Source: an uncultured Elusimicrobium sp. (GTDB lineage Bacteria; Elusimicrobiota; Elusimicrobia; Elusimicrobiales; Elusimicrobiaceae). Taken from it: a DNA stretch of 43,208 nucleotides. The stretch spans positions 1 to 43,208 of the forward strand of contig CAMVRX010000002.1 in the NCBI GenBank assembly GCA_947170005.1, read 5' to 3'. This document shows positions 30,545 through 38,931 of this stretch, piece by piece. Below the pieces are notes generated by a model. It saw nothing but the letters and a program-made list of their open reading frames with translations. It did not search any database and was not told the origin of the DNA. Positions within the stretch are counted from its first letter, which is position 1. Each line of letters begins with the position of its first letter. Made by a program: the position numbers and the translations under genes.

Positions 30545-31343
30545 AAATAATAACCTCATACTTAGTTTTAAGCGTATCAAGCAGCTGGTCCAACTTTTGG
30601 TTGATAAGCACCTGTTTGATGCGCGGTCCGGCTTCTTTAAAAGAAAGCCGTTTTTCGGCTGTTTTCATTATTATATGAAATCCTTGCGGGGTTTTAAAGA
30701 ACCCTTGCACTTTGCCGGTGGGGGAATTGGCGGCAATGACCTCTAAACTGGTTAAATATTCCCCGGGCATAAAGGTAAGGGTTTGCAAACTTTCCGGCGC
30801 TACCGAGTATTGGCGGGCCATGTCTTTCCACTTGCCGGGGGACGATTTTAACGTGCGCAGCACCTGCTCGGCCGTTTGGGCATTGTCTATAATGATTTGT
30901 TTAAGGGTCATTTCGTAGGGATATTTCTCAAAATAGTCTTTTACCTCTTTTTCTGTGGGTTCTACGGTTTTGGCTTTTTGTTCATACCACAGCCGCACCA
31001 GCATTTCGTCACTGTAGGCTTGGTAGGCCGCGTCCAGTTCGGCGCGTTTTTGGGCTAAAAGTTGCTGGTAGCCTTTATCTTGGTCTAAACTTTGGGCCAA
31101 CGCATCTTGTAAAATAAGCTTTTCCCGGGTTAAAATTTGCAGTAAATTTTGCCGGCCGATATCAGTTTGGGCGAAGGCACGGTCTTGGGCACCCAACAAA
31201 TTAAGCCCGTTTTGCACGTCCTCTTGCGTGATGGTTACCGTGCCGATACGGGCGGCGGCCTCATCAGCATCGGTGGTAGCGGTTTTATCCTGGCAAGAGA
31301 CCAGCAGTAGGGCGCCTACAAATAAAAACGGGAGGTATCTCAT
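30528..31343 (-). CDS. parvulin-type peptidyl-prolyl isomerase lipoprotein
   Basis: 271 residues. Signal peptide with lipobox LLLVSC, so Cys17 is probably lipidated. The middle is a SurA-N-like helical region (ARIGTVTITQEDVQNGLNLLG), and the parvulin domain shows MTLKQIIIDNAQTAEQVLRTL, and GKVQGFFKTPQGFHIIMKTAEKRLSF. It sits directly after mfd (2-nt gap) and overlaps the next PPIase, so the two chaperones are made together. TATAGT lies 6 nt before the ATG but inside mfd's last codons, so an internal promoter is uncertain. Confidence 0.87.
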   Translation of the reverse strand: MRYLPFLFVGALLLVSCQDKTATTDADEAAARIGTVTITQEDVQNGLNLLGAQDRAFAQTDIGRQNLLQILTREKLILQDALAQSLDQDKGYQQLLAQKRAELDAAYQAYSDEMLVRLWYEQKAKTVEPTEKEVKDYFEKYPYEMTLKQIIIDNAQTAEQVLRTLKSSPGKWKDMARQYSVAPESLQTLTFMPGEYLTSLEVIAANSPTGKVQGFFKTPQGFHIIMKTAEKRLSFKEAGPRIKQVLINQKLDQLLDTLKTKYEVIIYDKNE

Positions 31344-31345
31344 AT

Positions 31346-34300
31346 CTATACTATATCATTTTTAGGGCCTAAGAGGCTGCCCAAAAACGAAAGGGTTTGT
31401 TGTGCAAACAAGAGCGGGTTTTCCCGGGGCGAACAAGCTACACGCAGCCCGTAGTTGTTTTTAGATTGCAAGAACTGTACCCGTTGCGGGCCGTAGTGAA
31501 GCAGCAGTTGCGCGGGCAAATCCGGCGGCAGTGGGGCATGGCGGGTAAAAGAAAGTTCCAAGCCCGGGTGTGTCCAATCCAGCTGATAGATATTTAATTG
31601 GCCCGCCTGGCGGGAAAGTGCCATTAGGTGTGTTAAGTTTTTAATTTCATCCGGCACCGGGCCGCATTGGTCTGCCAAACGTTCCAGTACGGCGGTGGTT
31701 TGGGCCGGGTCGGCCCCCATCAGCTCTTTGTATGTTTTTAGGCGCTCGGCTTCATCGGGCAGATAGTCGGGTGGGATGAATGCGGGCAGCGGCAAATTGA
31801 TTTTGGCTTGCAGTGCGCGCGCTACGGGCTGACCCTTTAGTTTTTTTACTTCGGCGGCTACCAAGTCACAATATAAACTTAGCCCCACCTCGTTCACATC
31901 GCCGTGTTGTTTAACTCCCAGCAGTTCCCCGGCCCCGCGGATTTCCATATCCCGAAGCGCTAAGCGAAACCCGCTGCCCAGTTCCCCAAATTCCATCAAA
32001 GCGGCCAATCGTTCTTTGGCATCCGCGGTGGGGTCTTTAGCGGGTTTAGGGTTCCAATACACGGCAGAAAGCTCGGCATAGTTGTTGTCCGGCTGCGAGG
32101 TTTGCTTAAACAGCCAATCCGGGTGAAAGAGGTAGCAATAGGCTTTTTGGTCGCCCCGGCCGATCCGTCCGCGCAGTTGGTAAAGTTGGGCCAAGCCGAA
32201 GTTTTGCGCATCTTCTACAATAAGGGTATTGGCATTGGTAATATCAATGCCCGACTCAATAATGGTAGAGGCTAGCAGCACATCATACTGACCTTGGTTA
32301 AAGTCCCATAAGGTCTGTTCCAGCTCTTTTTCTTTCATTTGGCCGTGCGCCATGCAAATGCGGGCTTGCGGTACCAGTTTGCGCAAAAAGTCTAGCCGCT
32401 CTTGCATGTCCCGCACCGAATTATATACATAATACACTTGGCCGTTGCGGGCCAGTTCCTGGTTAATAGCAGCGGCCGCCAGTTGGTCATCCCACGCGGC
32501 CACTACGGTTTTAATGGGGGTCCGGCCGCGAGGCGGGGTGTCAATGAGTGAAATATCCCGCAGCGAAGAGAGTGACTGGTTTAAGGTACGCGGAATAGGG
32601 GTAGCGCTTAGCATCAGACAGTGCACCCCCGCACTTAGCGCGCGGATTTTTTCCTTTTGGCGCACCCCAAAGCGATGTTCCTCGTCTATAATCACCAGGC
32701 CCAGCTCTTTAAATGCAATGTCTTTACTAAGCAGCCGGTGCGTGCCGATAATAATGTCGCACAGGCCGTTTTTAAGTTGGCCGATTACTTCTTTTTGTTG
32801 GGCTTTGGTTTGAAAACGGCACAGCATTTGCACATTCACCGGGAAGCCGGCCATGCGTTTGGTAAACGTCTTATAGTGTTGGTCCGCTAAAATAGTGGTG
32901 GGGACCAGCACCATCACTTGTTTGCCGGACAAAGCCACTTTTAAGGCAGCCCGCATGGCCACTTCGGTCTTGCCAAAGCCCACATCTCCCACCAGCACGC
33001 GGTCCATGGGCTTAGGTAGGTCCAAATCGTGCAAGGTATCCGTGATAGCTTGCTGCTGTCCGGGGGTCAATGTATAAGGGAACGAATCGGCAAACTCCTG
33101 TTCCATGCGCAGGTCCCCGGTAATTACGGGTGCGCCGGCGGCCTGGCGCTGGGCTTCCAGTTTTAAAATTTCTTTGGCAGCTTTTTGCGCCTCTTCTTTG
33201 ACGCGCTGTTTTACCTCTTTCCACGTGGCACCACCCAATACGGCCAGGGTGGGGCGTTTGCCGCCGGCTGAAATATATTTTTGTACTTTTTTAAAGTCAT
33301 ACATGGGCACGTATAAGCGGCTGCCGCGGCGGTATTCAATTTTTAAGCAATCGGTTGGGTTTTCGGGCTGGTTCATCACTTCCAAGCCCAGGTAACGGCC
33401 GATGCCGTAGTCCCGGTGGACGATATAATCCCCGGGTTGCAGTTCTTTAAAACGCACCCGTTTGGCTTGTTGCACATCCAGGCGTTTGAGTACGCGTGCG
33501 GTGCTAAAACGGCGGTTTAAAATTTCGTTGGAAGTAATAAATGCAACTTTATTATTTTCATCTATGAACCCTTGGGTAAGGGGGGAGATTTGAAATTGCA
33601 CTTGTCTAAAAACAGGGTACGCATCCAGCAGGTCGCTCAGGCGGTCCAGTTCCCCGCGGTTTAAGCAGCTAATGCGTACGTGCATCTGCTGCGTGCGCAG
33701 CCGTTGCACTTCTTGCACCAGCAGTTGGGTGTTTCCCCCAAAGGCCAAATTAGCCCTTAAGCGGCAATCCACCGCATTGGCACCGGGCAACAGGGAAGTA
33801 ATTGCATAGGTAGCATAGGGGAAAAGGTTAAAATCGGCGGCGGGTTGGTCAAATAAATAATAAGCATGGGGTAAAAAGTCAGCCAGCGTGCAAGGTTTTT
33901 CTTCAAACGCCAGCGGTAAAATGAGGGCCTCGTCCACGGCGGCTTGCGTGTTGTGGCTGTCCACATCAAAAGCACTAATAGAATCCAGGTGATTGCCCGA
34001 GAAATACAACCGCAGCGGTTCCGGCCGGTGCAAGCAGAAAACATCTACTACGCTGCCGCGGGCAGCATATTGTCCGGGGGTTTCGGCGTAATCGTCACGC
34101 GTATAGCCCGCTGTTTCTAACAAATCCAACACTTCGCTGCGTCGCAGGGTATCCCCACGGCGGAAAATATGGGTGCGTGTTTGAAAATCTTGCGCGCGGG
34201 GCAGCGGGGTTTGCAGGGCTTCGTACGAAGCACTCACCAGCATTGGCCCCGGGGCTTTTTGCAGTAACTGGTACAAAAAATACATTTGCCCGGTATCGGT

Positions 34301-34495
34301 GGCCGGGAAAGAAAGCAGCCGTGTCCCCTCCGGGGCAAAAGCGAGGGCAGCATGGTCAAAATCATCTAAATCTGCGTTGGAAACAAACACAAGCGGCTGT
34401 TTGCCGGGCAGTAAATGCTTACACACAAAATACGCTTGGGCCGCCCCGTTGGGCAGCCCGTAGTAGTGCGTAAAAACCGGAGATTTTTTATTCAT
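31346..34495 (-). CDS. mfd: transcription-repair coupling factor
   Basis: 1049 residues, slightly shorter than E. coli Mfd (1148). Domains in order: UvrB-like N-terminal region; RNA-polymerase-interacting (CarD-like) domain with PGDYIVHRDYGIGRYLGLE; superfamily 2 translocase with Walker A VGDVGFGKTEVAMRAALK, IIDEEHRFG box and motif VI QLRGRIGRGDQKAY; C-terminal TRCF domain. Mfd removes stalled RNA polymerase at DNA lesions and recruits UvrA. It begins 6 nt after the PBP stop; an AGGA lies almost at the ATG. Confidence 0.97.
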   Translation of the reverse strand: MNKKSPVFTHYYGLPNGAAQAYFVCKHLLPGKQPLVFVSNADLDDFDHAALAFAPEGTRLLSFPATDTGQMYFLYQLLQKAPGPMLVSASYEALQTPLPRAQDFQTRTHIFRRGDTLRRSEVLDLLETAGYTRDDYAETPGQYAARGSVVDVFCLHRPEPLRLYFSGNHLDSISAFDVDSHNTQAAVDEALILPLAFEEKPCTLADFLPHAYYLFDQPAADFNLFPYATYAITSLLPGANAVDCRLRANLAFGGNTQLLVQEVQRLRTQQMHVRISCLNRGELDRLSDLLDAYPVFRQVQFQISPLTQGFIDENNKVAFITSNEILNRRFSTARVLKRLDVQQAKRVRFKELQPGDYIVHRDYGIGRYLGLEVMNQPENPTDCLKIEYRRGSRLYVPMYDFKKVQKYISAGGKRPTLAVLGGATWKEVKQRVKEEAQKAAKEILKLEAQRQAAGAPVITGDLRMEQEFADSFPYTLTPGQQQAITDTLHDLDLPKPMDRVLVGDVGFGKTEVAMRAALKVALSGKQVMVLVPTTILADQHYKTFTKRMAGFPVNVQMLCRFQTKAQQKEVIGQLKNGLCDIIIGTHRLLSKDIAFKELGLVIIDEEHRFGVRQKEKIRALSAGVHCLMLSATPIPRTLNQSLSSLRDISLIDTPPRGRTPIKTVVAAWDDQLAAAAINQELARNGQVYYVYNSVRDMQERLDFLRKLVPQARICMAHGQMKEKELEQTLWDFNQGQYDVLLASTIIESGIDITNANTLIVEDAQNFGLAQLYQLRGRIGRGDQKAYCYLFHPDWLFKQTSQPDNNYAELSAVYWNPKPAKDPTADAKERLAALMEFGELGSGFRLALRDMEIRGAGELLGVKQHGDVNEVGLSLYCDLVAAEVKKLKGQPVARALQAKINLPLPAFIPPDYLPDEAERLKTYKELMGADPAQTTAVLERLADQCGPVPDEIKNLTHLMALSRQAGQLNIYQLDWTHPGLELSFTRHAPLPPDLPAQLLLHYGPQRVQFLQSKNNYGLRVACSPRENPLLFAQQTLSFLGSLLGPKNDIV

Positions 34496-34501
34496 ATCCT
34501 G

Positions 34502-36634
34502 CTAAAAACTTTGCGGTTCCGTGCCCGAGATAAAGGCCTCCAACATCTTGTTACGTACCGCCGGGGTGGCTAATTTACCGGTTAGCGGGTTGATATAGGC
34601 AAAAGAAATTCCTTCCGGCACGGCAAAATCTTCGTTCGGCTCGTCCTTTAAAATTTGTTCCATAATTGCGGTCCACCAACGGGCGGTTGTGCTGCCGGTA
34701 AATTTAGCACCGTCTTCGTGGGACGTATCATCATCATATCCCATCCACGCGGCCGCTGCCGTGCGGGGCGTCATGCCTACAAACCACATATCGCGGTGGC
34801 TTTGGGTGGTACCGGTTTTGCCGGCAATCGGGCGGCCTAAACGGTTTACGTATGCCCCGCTGCCGTTTTGTACGACCCCTTTCATCATGTTGATGAGCAA
34901 ATACGAGTTTTGCGGCGTAAACTGGGCTTGTTCCAGGGGGATATGTTGCTCTAAAATACGCCCGTTGGAATCTTCTACCCGTTCAATATAATAGTTATCC
35001 GTATGAATGCCGCCGTTGGCAAACGTAGTTAACGCGGCCAAATGTTCGTCCATTTGCAGCACGCTTACCCCCAATGCCAGGGCCGGCACCCGCGGCAGAT
35101 TAGCGGTAATCCCCGCTTTACGCGCCACGCGGATGACGTCCAAAATACCTACCGCATCAATTAAGTTAACGGCTACCAAATTTTTGGATTTTTCAAGTCC
35201 TTTTCGCAGTGTAATCCATCCTTCGCTTTTTCCGCCGTAGTTTTGCGGGACCCATACGTTAAAATCTTTGCTGGCAATAAAGGACTGTTTGGCTAAATCA
35301 AGTGAGTACAAATCCGCATTTTCATCAAATGCGTGCCAATTTTTTCCGTCATAATAAAACATGGTGGTCAGGTCTTTGACCAACGTGGCGGGGGTATAGC
35401 CTTTTTGCAAAGCGGCCATCCACACGTACGGTTTGAAAGAAGAACCCGGCTGGCGTTTGGCTTGGGTGGCGCGGTTAAATTTGCTTTGGTCATATTCACG
35501 CCCGCCAATCAGTACGCGCACCGCGCCGGATTTAACGTCGCGCACCATAAAGGCACCTTGCAAACGCGGGGCCTTTTCCGCCGGGGCTTGGGCTGTGTCC
35601 TGCTCGGTAGGTTGGGCGGCTTCAGCCTCGCTGTCATTGGGGTCAAACTCAATACCCAGCCCTTTGGCCACCTGTTCGTCAAAGTCGGTCAGCCACTTAT
35701 TCATAATTTCTTCAGCCAGTTGCTGTTGTTTGATATCAATGGTGGTGTAGATGTTGAGTCCGGCTTTCCACAAAGTTTCCATCCCGTATTTAGGTTCCAA
35801 CATACGGCGGACGTGCTCAATAAAGTAGCGGCCCGGCTTGTTTTCTTCCGCTTGCGGCGGTTTAACGGGCATGGGTTCTGCTTTGGCGGCGGCCAGTTCT
35901 TCGTCGGAAATATAGTTCTGCGCGTGCATGACGTCCAGCACCAGGTTGCGGCGCTGGCGGGCCAAGTCCGGGTTGGCAAACGGGTTATAGCGCCCCGGGG
36001 CGGGGATAAGCCCGACTAGCAGGGCAGCCTCGCCGGTAGTCAGCTCGTCTAGTTCTTTGTCAAAATATTTTTTGGCGGCCGCTTTTACCCCGTACGAACC
36101 GCTGCCCAAGTAAATTTGGTTTAAATAAAGCTGTAAAATTTCGCGCTTACTAAACTGGTGTTCAATTTGGATAGCCAAAATAATCTCGCGTATTTTGCGG
36201 ATGAGTTTTTTCTCTTGTGTTAAAAATACCCCGCGGGAAAGCTGTTGCGTAAGTGTGGAAGCTCCTTGCTTGGCTTGGCGGTGTACCACGTCGTTAAGCA
36301 AAGCGCGCCCAATGCCGCGCAGCGAAAACCCCGGGTGCGAAAAGAAATTGCGGTCCTCCATGGCTACCACGGCATTTTGCAAATCTACCGGGATCTCTTC
36401 CAAGGGGACCATCATACGTTTTTCAATGGAAAACTCATGGATAAGCTCGTTATTGCGGTCATACACTTTGGTAGTGAGGGAGGGAGTATATTCTTCCATT
36501 TCATACACGGGCGGCAGGCCGGATAGGATATAGCGCATAAATACGGCTGCAGCTAGGATGAGCACGGCCAGGGCCGCCAGGAGGGCGGCGATAAAGAGGG
36601 GGGATTTATACAAAGGTTTGCGCTTACGGGCCAT
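34502..36634 (-). CDS. mrcA: bifunctional penicillin-binding protein 1A
   Basis: 710 residues. One N-terminal transmembrane helix (about 13-35). GT51 glycosyltransferase with catalytic Glu93 in AMEDRNFFSHPG, plus ASTLTQQLSR and LNQIYLGSGSYG. Transpeptidase with nucleophile Ser398 in SSFK, SKN in KSKNLVAV, and KTGT in AGKTGTTQS. The insertion DSEAEAAQPTEQD at about 334-350 is an acidic low-complexity loop in the linker domain. The enzyme polymerises and crosslinks peptidoglycan in the periplasm. It heads the operon with mfd and two PPIases. The symbol follows the E. coli 1A name; the exact orthologue is not certain. Confidence 0.93.
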   Translation of the reverse strand: MARKRKPLYKSPLFIAALLAALAVLILAAAVFMRYILSGLPPVYEMEEYTPSLTTKVYDRNNELIHEFSIEKRMMVPLEEIPVDLQNAVVAMEDRNFFSHPGFSLRGIGRALLNDVVHRQAKQGASTLTQQLSRGVFLTQEKKLIRKIREIILAIQIEHQFSKREILQLYLNQIYLGSGSYGVKAAAKKYFDKELDELTTGEAALLVGLIPAPGRYNPFANPDLARQRRNLVLDVMHAQNYISDEELAAAKAEPMPVKPPQAEENKPGRYFIEHVRRMLEPKYGMETLWKAGLNIYTTIDIKQQQLAEEIMNKWLTDFDEQVAKGLGIEFDPNDSEAEAAQPTEQDTAQAPAEKAPRLQGAFMVRDVKSGAVRVLIGGREYDQSKFNRATQAKRQPGSSFKPYVWMAALQKGYTPATLVKDLTTMFYYDGKNWHAFDENADLYSLDLAKQSFIASKDFNVWVPQNYGGKSEGWITLRKGLEKSKNLVAVNLIDAVGILDVIRVARKAGITANLPRVPALALGVSVLQMDEHLAALTTFANGGIHTDNYYIERVEDSNGRILEQHIPLEQAQFTPQNSYLLINMMKGVVQNGSGAYVNRLGRPIAGKTGTTQSHRDMWFVGMTPRTAAAAWMGYDDDTSHEDGAKFTGSTTARWWTAIMEQILKDEPNEDFAVPEGISFAYINPLTGKLATPAVRNKMLEAFISGTEPQSF

Positions 36635-36642
36635 ATATCTTT

Positions 36643-36648
36643 ATTATA
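36643..36648 (-). promoter_or_regulatory. -10 box of the PBP-mfd operon
   Basis: TATAAT on the minus strand, 8 nt before the ATG at 36634. The transcript would have at most a couple of leader bases and there is no Shine-Dalgarno. No good -35. Confidence 0.5.
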
Positions 36649-36688
36649 TAAAACTTGGGCGCGAAATGGATTTGTACGTGGACCAACA

Positions 36689-36809
36689 ATTTGCCAAAAT
36701 CTTCCCATTTTGTGCCGACTTTCACTCGCGTACTTGCGGCGCTTTGCGCCGTCCGCAATACGTACGCCGCGCTCAACTTACGGCACAAACTGGTTTGATT
36801 TTGCCAAAT
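36689..36809. repeat. 121-bp fold-back element (nested inverted repeats)
   Basis: This is in the 316-bp stretch between the PBP gene and pilin 7. Outer arms ATTTGCCAAAATC (36689-36701) and GATTTTGCCAAAT (36797-36809), 12 of 13 complementary; next TTTGTGCCG / CGGCACAAA (36709-36717 / 36781-36789), perfect; inner GCGTACTTGCGG / CCGCAATACGTACGC (36728-36739 / 36753-36767); apex GGCGC-TTT-GCGCC (36738-36750). It looks like a MITE-like fold-back or a long RNA hairpin. I see no coding in it. Confidence 0.6.
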
Positions 36810-36911
36810 CAGGGTACTGATTATTTTCTCCGGTGCTAAATTGAAAAATCAGCCCACTGGCAGTTTTGTACGGTGATGTTTGCATGGGATGCACGAAAAA
36901 TAGAAAATTAA

Positions 36912-36933
36912 AGGCCCACCTATGTGCGGGCCT
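36912..36933 (-). terminator. terminator of pilin 7
   Basis: AGGCCCGCAC / GTGGGCCT type stem with TTTAATTTT after it on the minus strand, 18 nt past the pilin stop. Confidence 0.8.
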
Positions 36934-36950
36934 ACTACAGGTTTGTATGG

Positions 36951-37472
36951 CTAAAAAACCCAGTAATTTTCTCCTTCCGGTTTTTGACCTCCGTATTTTA
37001 GGGCATCTTGTGTGGTATCATACAATACTCCACGGGGGGTCGAATCAAATGCATTTCCATTATACACAGCGATCATGGAGCCAGCATTATCGTACAATTC
37101 ATAGTTACAACAATTTCCTGTACGCCCTTCATCCGGAGCATCCAAACAATCATTGATATAAATATCCCAGTAGTTAGTATAGATATGCGCTCCGTCCTGC
37201 GAAATTGTCTCAAAACTAATGTCTAGGTCGTTTATGTTGCGTGTGCCACAATCATTATGAGAAAGGGCGTATACATCTTGCGCATCGGACAGGGCCTTTA
37301 TCAATGTTTTGGCTTCAGCCATTCGGCTTTTATTGACGGCTTTTTGGTACTGTGGCACGGCTACGGCTGCCAAAATACCAATAATCAGCACCACCACCAA
37401 AAGCTCTATTAAAGTAAAGCCTTTGGGAAGACAACTTTGCGTGAAACCCCGCCGGGTATTTCTCGTTTTCAT
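36951..37472 (-). CDS. type IV pilin / pseudopilin-like protein 7 with an extended leader
   Basis: 173 residues. The N-terminus reads MKTRNTRRG-FTQSCLPKG-FTLIEL, so compared with paralogues there are nine extra residues between RRG and the true processing site. Two potential G|FT sites exist, but only the second is followed by LIEL (Glu5) and the pilin helix. The 18-residue leader is still within the range accepted by prepilin peptidases. The C-terminal domain is acidic with Cys pairs (NCCNYELY). Single-gene unit with leader L7 and terminator, pointing away from the kinase gene. Confidence 0.88.
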   Translation of the reverse strand: MKTRNTRRGFTQSCLPKGFTLIELLVVVLIIGILAAVAVPQYQKAVNKSRMAEAKTLIKALSDAQDVYALSHNDCGTRNINDLDISFETISQDGAHIYTNYWDIYINDCLDAPDEGRTGNCCNYELYDNAGSMIAVYNGNAFDSTPRGVLYDTTQDALKYGGQKPEGENYWVF

Positions 37473-37733
37473 GTGTGTTCTCCTTATTTTTTATTGACCT
37501 GTTAAGGAACAATAAAACGGCTACAATATGCCAAGCCTTATCGCAGTCTTGTCACAAAATAGCCGTAATATCGCACGAAACGATACATTCGGCAAAAAAC
37601 ACGCTGGGAGCAACCCCTTTGTATTTTTTGCCTTAATGGGCCATTTTTGGACGCGATAAGGATCTGCTTGCGCAAACACTCCGTTTCTTAAACGGTTCCA
37701 AAAACAGAATCAAATTGTGGTCCTACATTTTCT
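37473..37733 (-). ncRNA. structured pilin leader RNA, copy L7 (most divergent)
   Basis: Minus strand; possible -10 TAGAAT (37739-37734). Elements: closing GGAACC (37699-37694) with GTTCC (37510-37506); hairpin CCGTTT/AAACGG (37695-37681); small hairpin TGC-GCAA-GCA (37674-37665), a GNRA loop; helix A CCTTATCGC (37661-37653) with A' GCGATAAGG (37544-37536), nine perfect pairs; hairpin B GGCAAAAAATAC / GTGTTTTTTGCC (37632-37621 / 37602-37591); hairpin C TATCG/CGATA (37585-37569); D ACGGCTA (37566-37560) with D' TAGCCGT (37523-37517). RBS AAGGAG. From 37740 to 37818 only the divergent kinase promoter region is seen (TATAGT/TACAAT near 37787-37800). Confidence 0.78.
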
Positions 37734-37818
37734 ATTCTACAAAATTTTTTTGTTTTGTAGGATTTCTTCCATAGCCAAAAATAGTTAAATTATAGTACAA
37801 TAATGTTAGAGGCAGATT

Positions 37819-38931
37819 ATGTGTTCTAAGCCAGTTTCCGCCCAAGCGGGAAAAGGCGGTTGTTCTTGCTCCGGTCCTCGTAAAATTGATAAGTGTAACA
37901 CAAGGCAGCTCTGCGCTGGGCAAGATCCGTCGCTATTTTTACCGCCAAGGGTTCATACGGTTTTACTTTTTCAAGCGCATACCCCCGGTGCCCAAGTGTG
38001 TGTGGCGCCCGACGGGGGATTGGTCCGCTTGTTGACCGAGCCTGCCGGCTTGCACGCAAGCCAGCTGCGCCGGGTGTTTGGCCAAGGGGGGGTTGCTCAT
38101 TACGAGTGGCAGTTGGAAACCTCCGTCTACCGCACCACCTTGTTACCGCTTATCAGTAAGGATGGACAAGTGGACGAAGTGCTTAGTGCTACACAAAATA
38201 TTTCCACCTGGCAAAACACCCCTCAAACCGGGGTGCAGACGTTGCACGACGGTTCGGCCCCCAAGACTTTTGCCCAACTTTTACTGGCCGCGCGCGAAAC
38301 GGAAAAGCGCGAGGTAGCCAAAGCCTTGCATGACGAGGTTGGCACCGCCTGTGTGATGCTGGCGGCCTTGCTTAATTTAGCCAAACAAAGTGTCAAAAAG
38401 GGCAACAACCGCCAGGCCCTTAAAGATTTGGACCGCTTACAAGTGCAAACCCAAGAAAGTATGCAGCGCTTGCGCAACATCATTGTTACGCTGCGGCCCC
38501 CCAGCTTAGATACCGACGGAGCCTTACGCGGCAGCGTGGAAGAGCTGATTAAAGACGTATGCGGCCTGGGGCGGCTGTCGCACCGATTTATCTGTCCCAC
38601 TACCATGCGCGAGAAAGGCATCTCGGACCGGGTTAAAATTTTGCTTTATCGCCTGGTGCAAGAGGCACTGAGTAACGTGGTGAAACACGCCCAGGCTACC
38701 CGCGTGAAAGTACAATTAAAGCGGGTGAAAGAAGATCTTTTTATAACGGTGGAGGACAACGGGGTAGGTTTTATTCCTGCCAAACGCAGTTCTATTCACC
38801 ATGTGGGGCTGCGCTCCATGCAAGACAGTGTTCGCCTGGTAGGCGGGCAACTAAAAATTGTAAGTGCGCCGGGCAAAGGCACGCAAATTCACGCGGTCTT
38901 TCCCTGCGTTGTATATGAGGAAAACCAATGA
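37819..38931 (+). CDS. cytoplasmic NarL-partner sensor histidine kinase with Cys-rich N-terminus
   Basis: 370 residues, no transmembrane helix. Residues 1-32 hold five Cys (C2, C15, C17, C26, C32), a possible iron-sulfur or zinc site. Residues ~40-135 resemble a small PAS-like sensor (VCVAPDGGLVRLL, TTLLPLISKDGQVDEVL). The HisKA_3 dimerisation domain has EKREVAKALHDEVG with the phosphorylated His, and the HATPase has QEALSNVVKHA, VEDNGVGF and VGLRSMQDSVRLVGG. It belongs to the NarX/DegS/NreB class that pairs with LuxR-type regulators; the partner follows with an ATGA overlap. AGAGG lies 7 nt before the ATG. Redox or oxygen sensing is an inference from the Cys cluster. Confidence 0.9.
   Translation: MCSKPVSAQAGKGGCSCSGPRKIDKCNTRQLCAGQDPSLFLPPRVHTVLLFQAHTPGAQVCVAPDGGLVRLLTEPAGLHASQLRRVFGQGGVAHYEWQLETSVYRTTLLPLISKDGQVDEVLSATQNISTWQNTPQTGVQTLHDGSAPKTFAQLLLAARETEKREVAKALHDEVGTACVMLAALLNLAKQSVKKGNNRQALKDLDRLQVQTQESMQRLRNIIVTLRPPSLDTDGALRGSVEELIKDVCGLGRLSHRFICPTTMREKGISDRVKILLYRLVQEALSNVVKHAQATRVKVQLKRVKEDLFITVEDNGVGFIPAKRSSIHHVGLRSMQDSVRLVGGQLKIVSAPGKGTQIHAVFPCVVYEENQ

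Noticed and set aside
36841-36910. Possible relic of a pilin leader on the plus strand (GTTTGCATGGG and GAAAATTAAA resemble the 3' end of L6)
   Set aside because: No GGAAC closing strand, helix A or D/D' pair could be found upstream, and no pilin follows on that strand; similarity is too short.
36635-36950. tRNA or small RNA gene in the PBP-pilin 7 gap
   Set aside because: The fold-back has no cloverleaf or CCA-type end; no tRNA was recognised anywhere in the window.
570-37472. Diversity-generating retroelement acting on pilin C-termini
   Set aside because: No reverse transcriptase, template repeat or adenine-biased variation is visible; the C-terminal domains differ in length and fold, not at scattered codons.
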